Shown here in pieces: positions 37,772-47,798 of a DNA stretch of 64,000 nt. Location of the stretch: assembly GCF_020708045.1 (NCBI RefSeq), contig NZ_JAJFES010000004.1, positions 310,001-374,000 of the forward strand. Reading direction: 5' to 3'. Made by a program: the position numbers and the translations under genes. A model generated the notes under the pieces. The model was not told the origin of the DNA. It did not search any database and saw nothing but the letters and a program-made list of their open reading frames with translations. The stretch comes from Massilia sp. IC2-278. GTDB taxonomy: Bacteria; Pseudomonadota; Gammaproteobacteria; Burkholderiales; Burkholderiaceae_D. The number at the start of each line of letters is the position of its first letter. Position 1 is the stretch's first letter.

Positions 37772-39091
37772 CTATCGGGCAGCCGGGCGAACTCGCCACA
37801 CCACATTCCCCACATCGTCCGCCACCAGCAGCGCGCCCCGCTTGTCGACCGCCACACCCACCGGCCGCCCATAAGCCTCGCCCTCCACGTTCACGAACCC
37901 GCTCAAAATCTCGACCGGCATCCCGTTCGGCTTGCCGTCTGCGAACGGCACGTACACCACGTTGTACCCCGACAGCGGCTTGCGGTTCCACGACCCATGC
38001 TGCCCGATGAAGGCGCCGCTGGCATACGCCGGCCCGAGTTGCGCCCCTTCCGCAAACGCCAGCCCCAGCGCCGCCACGTGGGCGCCCAGCGCGTAATCGG
38101 GCGCGATGGCCCTGGCCACCAGCTCCGGACGCGGCGGCTTCACGCGCGCATCCACGTGCTGGCCGTAATAGCTGTACGGCCAGCCATAGAACCCGCCATC
38201 CTTTACCGAGGTCAGGTAGTCCGGCACCAGGTCGCTGCCGATCTCGTCGCGCTCGTTCACCACGGTCCACAGGGTGCCGGTTCGCGGTTCCCAGGCCATG
38301 CCGTTCGGGTTGCGCAGGCCCGAGGCGAACAGGCGCGTGCCGCCGCTCTTCACGTCCACTTCCAGGATGGCGGCGCGGTTGATCTCGTTCTCCAGGCCGT
38401 TCTCGCCGACGTTGCTGTTCGAGCCCACCGTGGCGTACAGCTTGCTGCCGTCGCGGCTGGCGAGGATGTTCTTGGTCCAGTGGTGGTTCAATCCGGCCGG
38501 CAGCGGCGCCAGGCGTTGTCCGGCTTCGGTAATGGCGGTGGCGCCCTCCTTGTACGGGAAGCGCACGATGGCGTCGGCATTCGCCACGTACAGACTGTCG
38601 CCCACCAGCGCCATGCCGAAGGGCGAATGCAGGCCCTTCAGGAACACGCTGCGGGTCTCGGCCACGCCGTCGCCGTCGACATCGCGCAGCAGCGTGATGC
38701 GGTCGGCGCTCGGCACGCCCGCCCCTGCTTTCGCCATGACCTTGCCCATCACCCAGGCGCGCACGCCCGACTGCTTGGTCTCGGGCGTTTGCGGCTTGTT
38801 CGATTCCGCCACCAGCACGTCGCCGTTCGGCAGCACGTACAGCCAGCGCGGATGGTCCAGGCCACGGGCCAGGGCCTGCACTTCCAGCCCCTGCGCCGCC
38901 CGCGGCTTGGCGCCTTCCGGCCAGCCCTTCGCGGGCGCGATGTCGACGGTGGGGATCAGGCTCTGCTTCGGCGCCGGTAGCTGCGGCGCGGGACCGACGC
39001 CGGCGCCGGCCGGCAAGGTGGACTTGTCGCCGCAGCCGGCGAGCACGGACAGCGCGGCGGCGGCGAAGATGGCGGGCAAAGGACGGCGCAT
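37772..39091 (-). CDS. Lipoprotein soluble-glucose-dehydrogenase-like (PQQ-type sorbosone dehydrogenase) protein
   Basis: The 439-residue protein has a lipoprotein signal ([15 protein letters not shown]) and a six-bladed beta-propeller related to PQQ-dependent soluble glucose / L-sorbosone dehydrogenases. Characteristic segments include [56 protein letters not shown] and [10 protein letters not shown], the last holding the cofactor-binding Trp/Tyr region. Periplasmic oxidation of a sugar or alcohol is plausible, but cofactor use is inferred from the family. Synthesis genes for PQQ are not in the window. It follows the MFS gene by 96 bases. Confidence 0.9.
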   Translation of the reverse strand: MRRPLPAIFAAAALSVLAGCGDKSTLPAGAGVGPAPQLPAPKQSLIPTVDIAPAKGWPEGAKPRAAQGLEVQALARGLDHPRWLYVLPNGDVLVAESNKPQTPETKQSGVRAWVMGKVMAKAGAGVPSADRITLLRDVDGDGVAETRSVFLKGLHSPFGMALVGDSLYVANADAIVRFPYKEGATAITEAGQRLAPLPAGLNHHWTKNILASRDGSKLYATVGSNSNVGENGLENEINRAAILEVDVKSGGTRLFASGLRNPNGMAWEPRTGTLWTVVNERDEIGSDLVPDYLTSVKDGGFYGWPYSYYGQHVDARVKPPRPELVARAIAPDYALGAHVAALGLAFAEGAQLGPAYASGAFIGQHGSWNRKPLSGYNVVYVPFADGKPNGMPVEILSGFVNVEGEAYGRPVGVAVDKRGALLVADDVGNVVWRVRPAAR

Positions 39092-39187
39092 GGGAGTCTC
39101 CGGTATCGGGCGAAGTGGCAGTGACCGATTGTAACCAGATCGGCACGACTACTCTGCCCGATACCGCAGCCCCCATCCGGCGGCTCG

Positions 39188-40471
39188 CTAGGCCGGACGA
39201 TGCGCCTCCTCGACCGCTGGCGCGGCGACTGGCATCGATGCCGACCGCCCACGCCGCAGCCAGCCCACCAGCCCCGGCAATTGCAGCAGCACCAGCACGC
39301 CGAACGCCACCCGGTAGGCCAGCGCCGGATAATGCCCGCCCGCGTCCGGCGTCCACAAGCCCACCACCAGCCCGAAGCCCGCCTGCACCAGAAACGCCCC
39401 GACGAAGATCAGGAGGTTCAGGCAGGTGGCGGCGCGCCCGGTGAGTTCGCGCGGCATGCTCTGGGCGACGATCGCGTACTCGATGCCGGTGATCGTGCCC
39501 ACCAGCGTGAACAGCACCGACAGCAACTGGAAGCTCGGCGCATAGCCGACCACGAAGGCGGCCTGCACCAGCACGAACAGGGCGATGCCGATACCCGCCA
39601 CCTGTATCGGCGTCACGCCGCGCTTGCCCGCCCACTCGGTGATCATGCCCACCGCGATCGCCCCGAAGATCACGGCGGCCATGCTCATGTAGAGCAGGTA
39701 GGCCACGGCATCGTCCGGGAAGTGCGCCACGTCGTTCAGCCAGCGCCCGATCCACAGGCCCTGGATGCCGAAGAACACCGCATGCGGGATCAGCACCAGC
39801 GAGATCGTGCTGCGAAAGCTGGGCGTGCGGTAGACCTGGCGCAGCGATTGCAGCACCGGCACTTTCGCCCCCGCCGGTTTGCTGCTTGCCGGGGCCAGCA
39901 GCCAGATCGCGGCGCCGCTGATGGCAACCAGCGCCGCCAGCGCGACGAACAGCCCGCGCCAGTCGGTGTATTCCAGCGCCAGGCGCACCGGCATGGTGGA
40001 GGACGCCGCACCGAGCCCGCCGACCGCGATCAGGTAGCCGTGCACCGAGGGCAGCTTGCCTGGCGCGATCCAGGTCGACAAGGCCTTCACCGCCGACATG
40101 AAGCAGCCGCCCAGGCCGCAGCCGAGGATGGCGCGCGCCAGCATCAGTTGCCCGAAGCTCTGGCCATACGCGAACAGCAGCGCGCCCAGGGCCGCGAACA
40201 GCATCAGCGCCAACTGCACCTTGCGCGGGCCGTAGCGGTCGAGCGCGATCCCGACCGGCAGCTGCACCAGCGCGAACGCGAAGAAGAACGCGCTGGTGAG
40301 CAGGCCGAGCTGGCCGGGCGTGAGCGCCATCGCCTTGAGCAAGTCCGGCGCCAGTACCGCGTTCACGTTGCGCAGCATCGAGGACAGGTAGTGCCCGAGT
40401 GCGAACGGCAGGAACACGGTGAAAAAAACCGCCACGCCGGACAGGCGTGGCGGGTTTTGGGTGCCTTCCAT
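39188..40471 (-). CDS. Major facilitator superfamily transporter
   Basis: The 427-residue, 12-span transporter carries the MFS loop motif between spans 2 and 3 (GIALDRYGPRKVQ) and a central cytoplasmic loop around residue 200. The start is only 11 bases after the kamA-like stop, so the two are almost certainly co-transcribed. It could export or import the aminomutase substrate or product, for example a beta-amino acid, but this is contextual inference. Confidence 0.9.
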   Translation of the reverse strand: MEGTQNPPRLSGVAVFFTVFLPFALGHYLSSMLRNVNAVLAPDLLKAMALTPGQLGLLTSAFFFAFALVQLPVGIALDRYGPRKVQLALMLFAALGALLFAYGQSFGQLMLARAILGCGLGGCFMSAVKALSTWIAPGKLPSVHGYLIAVGGLGAASSTMPVRLALEYTDWRGLFVALAALVAISGAAIWLLAPASSKPAGAKVPVLQSLRQVYRTPSFRSTISLVLIPHAVFFGIQGLWIGRWLNDVAHFPDDAVAYLLYMSMAAVIFGAIAVGMITEWAGKRGVTPIQVAGIGIALFVLVQAAFVVGYAPSFQLLSVLFTLVGTITGIEYAIVAQSMPRELTGRAATCLNLLIFVGAFLVQAGFGLVVGLWTPDAGGHYPALAYRVAFGVLVLLQLPGLVGWLRRGRSASMPVAAPAVEEAHRPA

Positions 40472-40482
40472 GGCGGCGGTGC

Positions 40483-41889
40483 TTATGCCGCGCTGGGCTG
40501 GCTGTCGCTGGCGCGGCCGTCGTGGCTGCGCACCTGCACGATCGGGATCACGCGCCCTGCCGGCGGATGCGCCACATCGCCGGCTTCCTCTTCAAAGAAG
40601 AATTTCTTGCGGCCGAACGCCGGCTTCAGGTGATCGAGCCAGGTGGCGTCCGGGTCGTACTTGGCAAAGAAGGGCTTGCGCACCCACTCGGGGTTACGCG
40701 CCTGCAGGAACTGCAGGGCAAACAGCTTTTCGCCGTTGATGGTCACCACGCCGTCGATCACGACCTTGCCCGGGAAGGCGCTCATCGACGGCCCGCGCAC
40801 GGTGCGCGACAGGCCCGAGACCATCGAATACGCGGCCTGGAAGATCTCGTGGGCACGGGCCAGGGGCAGCGCGAAGTAGTCGCTCGGGCCGGTGTCGCGC
40901 TCGACGAACATGTAGTACGGGATGGCCCCCAGGCGCACGCCGGTGGTCCAGAGCTCGGCCCAGCTCTTCGGGTCTTCATTGATGTGGCGGATCAGCGGCC
41001 CCTGCATGCGCAGCGTGGCGCCGGTGCCGACGATGCGTTTCACGGCCTGCTGGGCAATCGGGTGGCGCAGCTCCACGGCGTGGTTGTAGTGGCCCATGAT
41101 GGCCAGGTTCTTGCCGGCCTTGACCACGCGCTCGAACAGGCGCATCAAATCGTCGGAGTCCTTGTCCGACACGTAGCGCTGCGGCCAGTAGGCCACCGAC
41201 TTGGTGCCGATGCGGATGTTCTGGATGTGGGCCAGCTCCGGCGCCAGCAGCGGCTCCAGGAATTCGGCCAGCGAACGCGTATTCATGATCATCGGGTCGC
41301 CGCCGGTGATCAGGACGTCGGTCACGTCGGGGTGGGTCGCCAGGTAGGACACCAGTTCCGTGCATTCGCGGGCGTCGAACTTCATCTCGTCCATGCCGAC
41401 GAACTGCGGCCAGCGGAAGCAGAAGGTGCAATAGGCGTGGCAGGTCTGGCCCGAGCTCGGGAAGAACAGGACCGTTTCCTTGTACTTGTGCTGCAGCCCC
41501 TTCAGCGGCGCATCGTTCACGCGCGGCACGTTGTGCGTCATCTGGCCGGCCGGGTGCGGGTTCATGCGCATGCGGATCTGGTGCACCAGCTTCGCAATGG
41601 CCTCGTTGTCCTTTTTATGGAGCACCAGGTCGCGCAGCTGTTCGTACTCCTTCGCCGGCAGCATGTCGCGGTGCGGGAAGGTCAGGCGGAAGATGGGGTC
41701 GTCGGGAATCTTGTCCCAGTCGATGAGCTGGTCGAGCACGTATTCGTTCACGCGAAACGGCAGCACGTGCGAGACCACCTGGACCGCTTCCTGCAGGTCG
41801 GGGCTCATCCATTGCCACTGGCGCGCAAGGGCGATGGTCTGGCGCGTGTAGGGTTTGAACTTGGCGGGCGTTGAATCGAGGGTGCTCAC
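40483..41889 (-). CDS. KamA-family radical SAM aminomutase
   Basis: This 468-residue radical SAM, PLP-dependent lysine 2,3-aminomutase-like protein has the cluster motif CHAYCTFC, then DVLITGGDPMI and TKSVAYWPQRY. A Lys in FPGKVVIDG occupies the approximate place of the PLP Lys. Length is near Clostridium KamA (about 420-470) and longer than EpmB, arguing for small-molecule lysine or glutamate as substrate rather than EF-P. The start is a GTG at 41889 with AGGAGC upstream. The beta-lysine acetyltransferase AblB is not adjacent. Confidence 0.9.
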   Translation of the reverse strand: MSTLDSTPAKFKPYTRQTIALARQWQWMSPDLQEAVQVVSHVLPFRVNEYVLDQLIDWDKIPDDPIFRLTFPHRDMLPAKEYEQLRDLVLHKKDNEAIAKLVHQIRMRMNPHPAGQMTHNVPRVNDAPLKGLQHKYKETVLFFPSSGQTCHAYCTFCFRWPQFVGMDEMKFDARECTELVSYLATHPDVTDVLITGGDPMIMNTRSLAEFLEPLLAPELAHIQNIRIGTKSVAYWPQRYVSDKDSDDLMRLFERVVKAGKNLAIMGHYNHAVELRHPIAQQAVKRIVGTGATLRMQGPLIRHINEDPKSWAELWTTGVRLGAIPYYMFVERDTGPSDYFALPLARAHEIFQAAYSMVSGLSRTVRGPSMSAFPGKVVIDGVVTINGEKLFALQFLQARNPEWVRKPFFAKYDPDATWLDHLKPAFGRKKFFFEEEAGDVAHPPAGRVIPIVQVRSHDGRASDSQPSAA

Positions 41890-42190
41890 GGCATGCTCCT
41901 GGAAAGGAAAGATGGAGGGAGGGAAGAACGACCACCAATTCTTGGAAAAGAAGTTGGCGGCGGAACGTCATCTTAGGAATCCCTCATGCAACTTGAATTG
42001 CCTGCAATCAACTCAGCCGATCAAACATTTCTCCAAAGAACAATTCTATGCGGCAAGACAAATGCCGGCGACGCCACACCGGCCTTCACCCTTTGCGCAT
42101 TCGCAAATTGCCTATAGGAAGTGCCGCGTACATTCCTTAATGCACTTAAGAAAGTTTTACCTATCGCACTACTCTGAAAGGACATGCACC
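41890..42190. other. Divergent intergenic region between the aminomutase and Cache genes
   Basis: No gene is supported in this 301-base stretch. It must carry promoters for both directions. GCCGATCA at 42016-42023 resembles the -10 box of flagellar sigma-28 promoters (GCCGATAA), which would suit a chemotaxis-linked Cache gene, but the -35 position (ATTG) is a poor match, so this is weak. An AAAGGA ribosome binding site precedes the Cache ATG. Confidence 0.5.
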
Positions 42191-42646
42191 ATGAAGCTGC
42201 TCGCCACTGCTACCGCCCTGTGCCTCGGTCTTGCCTGCTCCGGCGCGCTGGCCAACGAACCGACCGAAAAAGACGCCATTGCCATGGCCGAACGCGGCGC
42301 GGCCCTGATGAAATCCAAGGGCAAGGCCGAGATGATGAAGAAGATCAACGCCAAGGACCCGGATTTCGTCCAGGGCGAACTGTATGTCGACATGCGCGAC
42401 ATCAAGACCGGCATCGTGCTGGCCCACCCGTACAACCCCTCGATCGTCGGCAAGGACCTGACCGACGTGCCCGATGCCAACGGCAAGAAATACCGCCGCG
42501 AGATCATCGAACTGGCCGCCGCCAAGGGCAAGGGCTGGGTCGACTACCAGTACAAGAACCCGACTTCCGGCAAGATCGAGCCGAAGACCACCTACATCCT
42601 GCGCGTCGACGACGTCGTGCTGGAAGCGGGCATCTACAAGAAATAA
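42191..42646 (+). CDS. Periplasmic single-Cache-domain protein
   Basis: The 151-residue protein has a signal peptide (MKLLATATALCLGLACSGAL, cleavage after ALA) and a stand-alone sCache_2 domain, with LYVDMRDIKTGIVLAHPYNP, GKDLTDVPDANGK and WVDYQYKNPTSGKIEPKTTY recognisable. Cache domains bind small organic acids or amino acids. A free periplasmic form could bind ligand for the chemoreceptor encoded next door, which has a different sensor. A terminator separates the two, so they need not be strictly co-transcribed. Confidence 0.9.
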   Translation: MKLLATATALCLGLACSGALANEPTEKDAIAMAERGAALMKSKGKAEMMKKINAKDPDFVQGELYVDMRDIKTGIVLAHPYNPSIVGKDLTDVPDANGKKYRREIIELAAAKGKGWVDYQYKNPTSGKIEPKTTYILRVDDVVLEAGIYKK

Positions 42647-42661
42647 GCACACGTGCTGACG

Positions 42662-42687
42662 GGGCGGCCATGGCCGCCCTTTTCTTT
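42662..42687 (+). terminator. Rho-independent terminator after the Cache gene
   Basis: A perfect 18-base palindrome (GGGCGGCCA / TGGCCGCCC, 42662-42679) is followed by TTTTCTTTT. The downstream chemoreceptor gene starts 17 bases later, so partial read-through could give low co-expression. Confidence 0.78.
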
Positions 42688-42704
42688 TGCCTTGGAGGTG
42701 GAGC

Positions 42705-44447
42705 ATGCTGAAAAAATTGCGGATCGGGCCGAAGCTCTTGCTGGCGCCGGGACTGGTGCTGGTGCTGCTGACGCTGCTCTCCGGCGCCGCCTATTACGGC
42801 ATGGTGCGCCAGCACGCTTCGCTGGAAAACATGGTGCAGGTACGCGCGGCGCGCCTGCAGGACGCGGCCGACGTCGCCGGCGATGCGAAGTACGCGCACG
42901 CCAACATCTACCAGTTGCTGGCCTGGGTCAGCGGCAGCTTCGCCAAGAACCGGCTCGATGCCCTGATCGCCGACATCCACAAGAAGCACGCGGGCATCGG
43001 CGCCCAGCTGGGGGCCCTGGCAAAGGTTGCCAACCCCGAGGAACGCAAGCTGATCGACGCCTCCGGCGCGGCGCTGGCCGCCTACCGCAAGGCGGTGCTG
43101 GAGACCATCGAGATGGCCCAGGTCGACCAGTCGATCGCCACCAACTCGATGCAGAAGGCGGAAAAGGAATTCGGCGTGCTGAACACGCAGCTCGCGCAAC
43201 TGGCCGCGCTGGAAACCACGCTGAGCGAACGCGCCTACGCCGCCGCCGGCGCCGAGTTCAAGACCCTGGGTGTGACGATGGCGGTACTGGTGGTGCTGTC
43301 GATCGCCCTGTCGCTGGTGGTGACCATGCTGGTGCGGCGCGCGATGCTGGCCGACATCCGCAAGATCTCCGACGTGGTGGCCGAACTGGCCGAAGGCCGG
43401 CTCTCTGCAGGCGTAGGCAGCGACGGGCGCGACGAGATCGCGGATACGTCGCGCGCACTCGACCACACCATCGCCAACCTGAACACGACCCTGCACTCGG
43501 TGCTGACCTCGGTGCGCTCGATCGACACCGCATCGAAGGAAATCGCCACCGGCAACCTGGACCTGTCGACCCGCACCGAGCTGCAGGCCGGCTCGCTCGA
43601 GCAGACCGCCAGCGCCATGGAAACCCTGACCGTGGCCGTGAAGGACAACGCGAACAACGCACGCCTGGCCACCGACCTGGCGGCCGAAGCGGCAAGGCTG
43701 GCGGCGAATGGTGGCCAGGCCGTCGACCGCGCCGTGAGCACCATGGAGTCCATCAAAGCCAGCTCGCGCAAGATCGTCGAGATCATCGGCGTCATCGACG
43801 GCATCTCCTTCCAGACGAATATCCTGGCCCTGAACGCGGCGGTGGAAGCGGCGCGCGCCGGCGAGCAGGGACGCGGCTTTGCGGTGGTGGCGTCCGAGGT
43901 GCGCACCCTGGCCCAGCGTTCGGCGGCGGCGGCGAAGGAGATCAAGGCGCTGATCGCGGACTCGGTGGCGATCATCGACGGCGGCAGCGCCTCGGTGGAA
44001 GAAGCCGGCAGCAGCATGGGCCACATCGTGGCCTCGGTGCAGCAGGTGAACGACATCATCGGCCGCATCAGCATCGCCAGTACCGAGCAGGCCGACGGCA
44101 TTGCGGAAGTCAACCGCGCGGTCGGGCAGATGGACGACATGACCCAGCAGAACGCGGCCCTGGTCGAGGAAGCGGCGGCGGCGGCGGAAAGCCTGCACGA
44201 ACAGACAGTGAACCTGGCGCGCGCGGTGTCAATCTTCAAGATCGAGGGCATCGCGCCGCTGGCCGAAGCCGACGAGGATGCACTGGATACCGAGCCGGCC
44301 GGTTTCCACGAGCCGCTCGAGCCGCTCGAGCGGCGCGCGCCGGGCAGCCCGATGCGCACCGGTGCGCCGCGCCCCCTGCTCGAGGCGCGTCAGCCGGCGC
44401 GCGAGCGCAGTGGTTCTGGCTCCAGGCTCAGCGGAACGGACGGCTGA
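42705..44447 (+). CDS. Methyl-accepting chemotaxis protein
   Basis: The 580-residue chemoreceptor begins at an ATG with GGAGG upstream. Two membrane spans (about 10-33 and 188-212) flank a helical periplasmic domain of about 150 residues of the four-helix-bundle type. HAMP follows, and the signalling hairpin has the conserved tip [20 protein letters not shown]. The C-terminus after the methylation helix is a Pro/Arg-rich tail with no CheR-tethering pentapeptide. The 3' end overlaps the convergent DNA glycosylase gene by 20 bases. Confidence 0.93.
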   Translation: MLKKLRIGPKLLLAPGLVLVLLTLLSGAAYYGMVRQHASLENMVQVRAARLQDAADVAGDAKYAHANIYQLLAWVSGSFAKNRLDALIADIHKKHAGIGAQLGALAKVANPEERKLIDASGAALAAYRKAVLETIEMAQVDQSIATNSMQKAEKEFGVLNTQLAQLAALETTLSERAYAAAGAEFKTLGVTMAVLVVLSIALSLVVTMLVRRAMLADIRKISDVVAELAEGRLSAGVGSDGRDEIADTSRALDHTIANLNTTLHSVLTSVRSIDTASKEIATGNLDLSTRTELQAGSLEQTASAMETLTVAVKDNANNARLATDLAAEAARLAANGGQAVDRAVSTMESIKASSRKIVEIIGVIDGISFQTNILALNAAVEAARAGEQGRGFAVVASEVRTLAQRSAAAAKEIKALIADSVAIIDGGSASVEEAGSSMGHIVASVQQVNDIIGRISIASTEQADGIAEVNRAVGQMDDMTQQNAALVEEAAAAAESLHEQTVNLARAVSIFKIEGIAPLAEADEDALDTEPAGFHEPLEPLERRAPGSPMRTGAPRPLLEARQPARERSGSGSRLSGTDG

Positions 44448-45033
44448 CGAAGCGCGACCCGGCCAGCCCGAAGCGCCAGGGCACGTCCATCGCCTTCGAG
44501 ATGCCGATGCGCGGCCCGGCAACCACCTCCAGCCCCGGCGGCGCGGCCTGCAGTTCGAAGGGCGGCGCCCCCAGCGACATGCCATTGAAGTCGCGCGTCA
44601 CGTTCAGGGCCTGGCACAGCTTGCCGGGCCCGGAGCACAACAGGCGCACATCCTCGGCGTCGCGCCGCGCGCGCATCACGTCGAGTCTCGCCAGGGGTTC
44701 GATCGCACGGATCAGCACCCCGGCGCCGTGTCCCTCCTCCATGCAGACGAAATTCAGGCACCAGTGGATGCCGTAGGAACGGTAGACATAGGCATGCGCC
44801 GGTGGGCCGAACATGGCGAAGTTGCGCGGCGTGGGGCCGGAGTAGGCATGCGAGGCCGGGTCCTCGCGGTCGTAGGCTTCGGTCTCGACGATACGGCCGC
44901 CGACACCGTCGACCAGCACGGTCACGCCGATCAGCTGGCGCGCCACCAGCTCGGCCGGCGCCATGAAATCGATCCCGGCCAGATAAGAACTAGGCTGCGC
45001 GCCGGCAGGCAAAGCGGTTTTCAGGGAATCCAT
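44428..45033 (-). CDS. mpg: 3-methyladenine DNA glycosylase (MPG/AAG family)
   Basis: This 201-residue base-excision glycosylase removes alkylated purines and hypoxanthine. The family core is [20 protein letters not shown] (catalytic Glu in ETEAY), [16 protein letters not shown] (base-flipping Tyr) and [14 protein letters not shown] (DNA-binding/active-site loop). Length is normal for bacterial members. It converges on the chemoreceptor gene with overlapping 3' ends and is divergent from the HDOD gene. Confidence 0.93.
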   Translation of the reverse strand: MDSLKTALPAGAQPSSYLAGIDFMAPAELVARQLIGVTVLVDGVGGRIVETEAYDREDPASHAYSGPTPRNFAMFGPPAHAYVYRSYGIHWCLNFVCMEEGHGAGVLIRAIEPLARLDVMRARRDAEDVRLLCSGPGKLCQALNVTRDFNGMSLGAPPFELQAAPPGLEVVAGPRIGISKAMDVPWRFGLAGSRFVSRPFR

Positions 45034-45164
45034 GCGCCGATTCTAGGCATGCTTGCAACACCGCTCTGTTTGTTTTGCCACATAAGGCCGCCTGTTGCTG
45101 CAATGGAACCTAACCTCGGTTATAGTGGCAGCCTTGCGGTATTTCCAGAAAGCATCATCTCCTC

Positions 45165-46073
45165 ATGAGCACAGTTGCAGCTAAAGCAATGCCCATGCGC
45201 GCTGCGGCCGCTGCGGCGCCCGCCTCGCCGGCACCTTCCGCAGCGGCGGACCAGGTCGATGCGCTGATCAAGTCGATCCGCATCCCACCCCGCCCCAGCC
45301 TGCTGGCCGACCTGCAAGCCGAACTGGCATCCAGCGATCCGTCGCCGGAAGCCATCGGCCGCATCGTCGCGCGCGACGTCGGCATGGCTGGCGCTTTGCT
45401 GAAACTGGCCAATTCCTCGCTGTTCGGCGGCCGCCGCGCCAAGTCGATCGAGCAGGCCATCCTTTTCCTCGGCATCAACCAGGTGGCCGCGCTGATGACC
45501 GGGCTGCTGGCGCGCCAGGCGATCCCGACCAACAACCCAGCCCTGGCCAGCTTCTGGGACGTGTCGACCAAGCGCTCGTACGCGATGATGTTCCTGTCGC
45601 GCCGCCTGCGCATCGGCGCGCCCGACATCGCCCACACCTTCGGCCTGTTCTGCGACACCGGCGTGCCACTCCTGATCGAACGCTTCCCCGACTACGAGGC
45701 CACGCTGCAGGACGCCGGCCTCGAACCGGTGCGCGCCTTTACCGAGGTCGAGCAGGAACGCCACAGCACCAGCCACGCGCAGGTCGGCTCGCTCCTGGCG
45801 CGCAACTGGGGCCTGTCGTCGGAAGTGGCCTGGGCCATCCTGCACCACCACGACTACCCGGTGCTGGAAGACGAGAACACCGACGACACGGTCCGCTCGC
45901 TGGTGGCCCTCTCGCTGCTGGCCGACCGCGCCATCCGGCGCTACCAGGGCCATGCCGGCTCGGTCGAATGGGACAAGGGCGGCGAACGCGCCTGCACCTA
46001 CCTCTCGCTGGACGAAGACGAAACCGCCGAACTGCTCGACGAACTCGAAGAAGCGCTGCACGACGATCAGTAA
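45165..46073 (+). CDS. HDOD-domain signalling protein
   Basis: The 302-residue protein has a short Ala/Pro-rich N-terminus and an HDOD domain (about 30-240) with IPPRPSLLADLQAELASSDP, VARDVGMAGALLKLANSS and LGINQVAALMTGLLARQ. HDOD proteins are HD-GYP relatives that lack phosphodiesterase activity and act as adaptors in stress and surface behaviour. The later His-rich HHHDYPVLEDE segment is retained. The C-terminal acidic helix is typical. The gene probably stands alone. Confidence 0.9.
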   Translation: MSTVAAKAMPMRAAAAAAPASPAPSAAADQVDALIKSIRIPPRPSLLADLQAELASSDPSPEAIGRIVARDVGMAGALLKLANSSLFGGRRAKSIEQAILFLGINQVAALMTGLLARQAIPTNNPALASFWDVSTKRSYAMMFLSRRLRIGAPDIAHTFGLFCDTGVPLLIERFPDYEATLQDAGLEPVRAFTEVEQERHSTSHAQVGSLLARNWGLSSEVAWAILHHHDYPVLEDENTDDTVRSLVALSLLADRAIRRYQGHAGSVEWDKGGERACTYLSLDEDETAELLDELEEALHDDQ

Positions 46074-46139
46074 GCGTTTTTGACAGCGTCCCGGTTCAGG
46101 CGGATACTCGATTCGTCCTGTTGGCACCGGAGGCGCGCG

Positions 46140-47336
46140 ATGAAACGCCCGTTTTTGCTGCGGTATCTGCTGCTGTATGCCCTGCTGAATGCGCTGCTGA
46201 GCGGCTGCGCCGCCACGTCAACCCGGCCCACGCCGGAACTGGCGGCGCTGTTCGACGACGCCGCCTTCCCCGCCCCTGCCGCCCCGGCCGACGCCGCCAA
46301 CCTGTTCACGCTGAGCGCGCCGATGCGCGTCCACCTCGACAGCCCCGCCTTCAAGGCCAGCCTGCGCGAAAAAGGCGCCGCGCGCGGTCTGGTATCCGCC
46401 CTGTACAGCAAGAGCGACCTGCAGCTCGACTACGACGCCAGCGTCACGCGCACCGCGGCCCAGACCTATGCCGCGCGCTCGGGCAACTGCCTGTCGCTGG
46501 TGATCATGACGGCGGCCTTTGCGCGCGCACTCGGCATGGAGGTGCGCTTCGCCAGCGTGCAGGCCGAGGAAACCTGGCACCGCAACGGCTCGCTCTACCT
46601 GATCAGTTCCCACGTCAACATCGCCCTGGCGCCGCGCACGGCCGGAGTCCATACCGTCAGCACGAATGCCGAGCCGCTGGTGATCGACTTCCTGGCCCCG
46701 AAAGACGCGGCGCGCCTGCCCAGCACCGAGCTGGGCGAAGATGACATCGTTGCCCTCTACATGAACAACCGCGCGGTGGAAGAGCTGGTGGCGGGCCGGA
46801 TCGCGGACGCCTACTGGTGGGCGCGCGCGGCGATCCTGAAGCGGCCTTCCTCGCTGGCGGCCTACAACACGCTGGCCGTCGTGTATGCGCGCAACGGCAG
46901 GCCGCCGATGGCCGAGCGGGTCTACCGCGCGGCACTGGCGCGCGAGCCGGACAGCCTGGTGGTGATGCAGAACCTGGCGCAGGCGCTCAACAGCAACGGC
47001 AAGCACGAGGAAGCGCAGGCACTGCTGCGCCGCATCGAGCGCCTGCATCCGGCGCCGCCCTACCACTGGTTCAACCAGGGAATGACGGCCTACAGGGCGG
47101 GCAGGATGCGGGACGCGAAAACGCTGTTCGCGCGCGAAGTGGCGCGTGCGCCCTACAACGACGAGTTCCATTTCTGGCTCGGCGTGGCGTATCTGGGATT
47201 GGGGGAGGAAGAGGCTGCGGTGAAGGAATTGGCGCTGGCGCGCGATACCAGTACGCGAATCGACGCGCGCGAGCGCTATGCGGCCAAGCTGGGCCGCCTG
47301 CGCGCGAGCCTGCCCGGCTCGCCGCAGGTGCGCTGA
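46140..47336 (+). CDS. Lipoprotein with transglutaminase-like and TPR domains
   Basis: The ATG at 46140 has GGAGG upstream and gives 398 residues. A lipoprotein signal (LLNALLSGCAATS) predicts membrane anchoring. Residues about 110-190 resemble a transglutaminase-like fold with Cys in ARSGNCLSLVIMTAAFARAL and a His further on (SHVNIAL). TPR-type repeats follow from about 230 to the end (PSSLAAYNTLAVVYARNGRP, PDSLVVMQNLAQALNSNGKH). Such proteins are common in Burkholderiales; function is not established. Confidence 0.87.
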   Translation: MKRPFLLRYLLLYALLNALLSGCAATSTRPTPELAALFDDAAFPAPAAPADAANLFTLSAPMRVHLDSPAFKASLREKGAARGLVSALYSKSDLQLDYDASVTRTAAQTYAARSGNCLSLVIMTAAFARALGMEVRFASVQAEETWHRNGSLYLISSHVNIALAPRTAGVHTVSTNAEPLVIDFLAPKDAARLPSTELGEDDIVALYMNNRAVEELVAGRIADAYWWARAAILKRPSSLAAYNTLAVVYARNGRPPMAERVYRAALAREPDSLVVMQNLAQALNSNGKHEEAQALLRRIERLHPAPPYHWFNQGMTAYRAGRMRDAKTLFAREVARAPYNDEFHFWLGVAYLGLGEEEAAVKELALARDTSTRIDARERYAAKLGRLRASLPGSPQVR

Positions 47337-47340
47337 AGGA

Positions 47341-47610
47341 TCAGCGGCGGCGCTGGAAGCCGCCCGGGCGCGGTGCAGGCGTGCCGCGCTGCTCGATGTG
47401 ACGGAACACGATGCGCGCCTTGTTCAGGTCGTACGGCGACATCTCCAGCGTCACCTTGTCGCCCGCCAGGATGCGGATGTGGTTTTTCTTCATCCGGCCC
47501 GAGGTGTAGGCGATCAGCTGGTGACCGTTCTCGAGATCGACGCGGAAGCGCATTTCGGGCAGCACGTCGGTCACGAGGCCTTGCATTTCGATGAGTTCTT
47601 CTTTTGCCAT
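47341..47610 (-). CDS. infA: Translation initiation factor IF-1
   Basis: IF-1 binds the 30S A site during initiation. The ATG at 47610 gives 89 residues, against about 72 usually. The S1/OB fold is intact ([20 protein letters not shown], then [20 protein letters not shown] and [14 protein letters not shown]). The additional C-terminal tail [15 protein letters not shown] is basic and seen in a second class of betaproteobacterial IF-1. As ribosomal-protein genes are not adjacent, this is probably a paralogue outside the main rpl/rps cluster. It converges on the TPR gene with 4 bases between. Confidence 0.9.
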   Translation of the reverse strand: MAKEELIEMQGLVTDVLPEMRFRVDLENGHQLIAYTSGRMKKNHIRILAGDKVTLEMSPYDLNKARIVFRHIEQRGTPAPRPGGFQRRR

Positions 47611-47772
47611 GATGGTTTTCCTTGATAGAGCTGCGAGCCGGCATACCACGCCGCCATGAACGATGCTGCGATCGACAGTGCCCGCAGGGACTGGACCGGA
47701 ACTGAAGTGAATAAACCGCCGTCGCGGCGGGTCAGGACGCTGCGCCGCCGGATCGCCGGTTGCGCTGGAAGG

Positions 47773-47798
47773 AAAAAAAGCCCGCTTGCTGCGGGCTT
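47773..47798 (-). terminator. Rho-independent terminator upstream of infA
   Basis: On the minus strand AAGCCCGC-(loop AGCAA)-GCGGGCTT runs into seven T. It is a strong intrinsic terminator, but no protein gene ends before it on that strand; the next coding region to the right runs the other way. It therefore ends a non-coding transcript, or acts as an attenuator for infA, which starts 163 bases further on. Confidence 0.75.
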
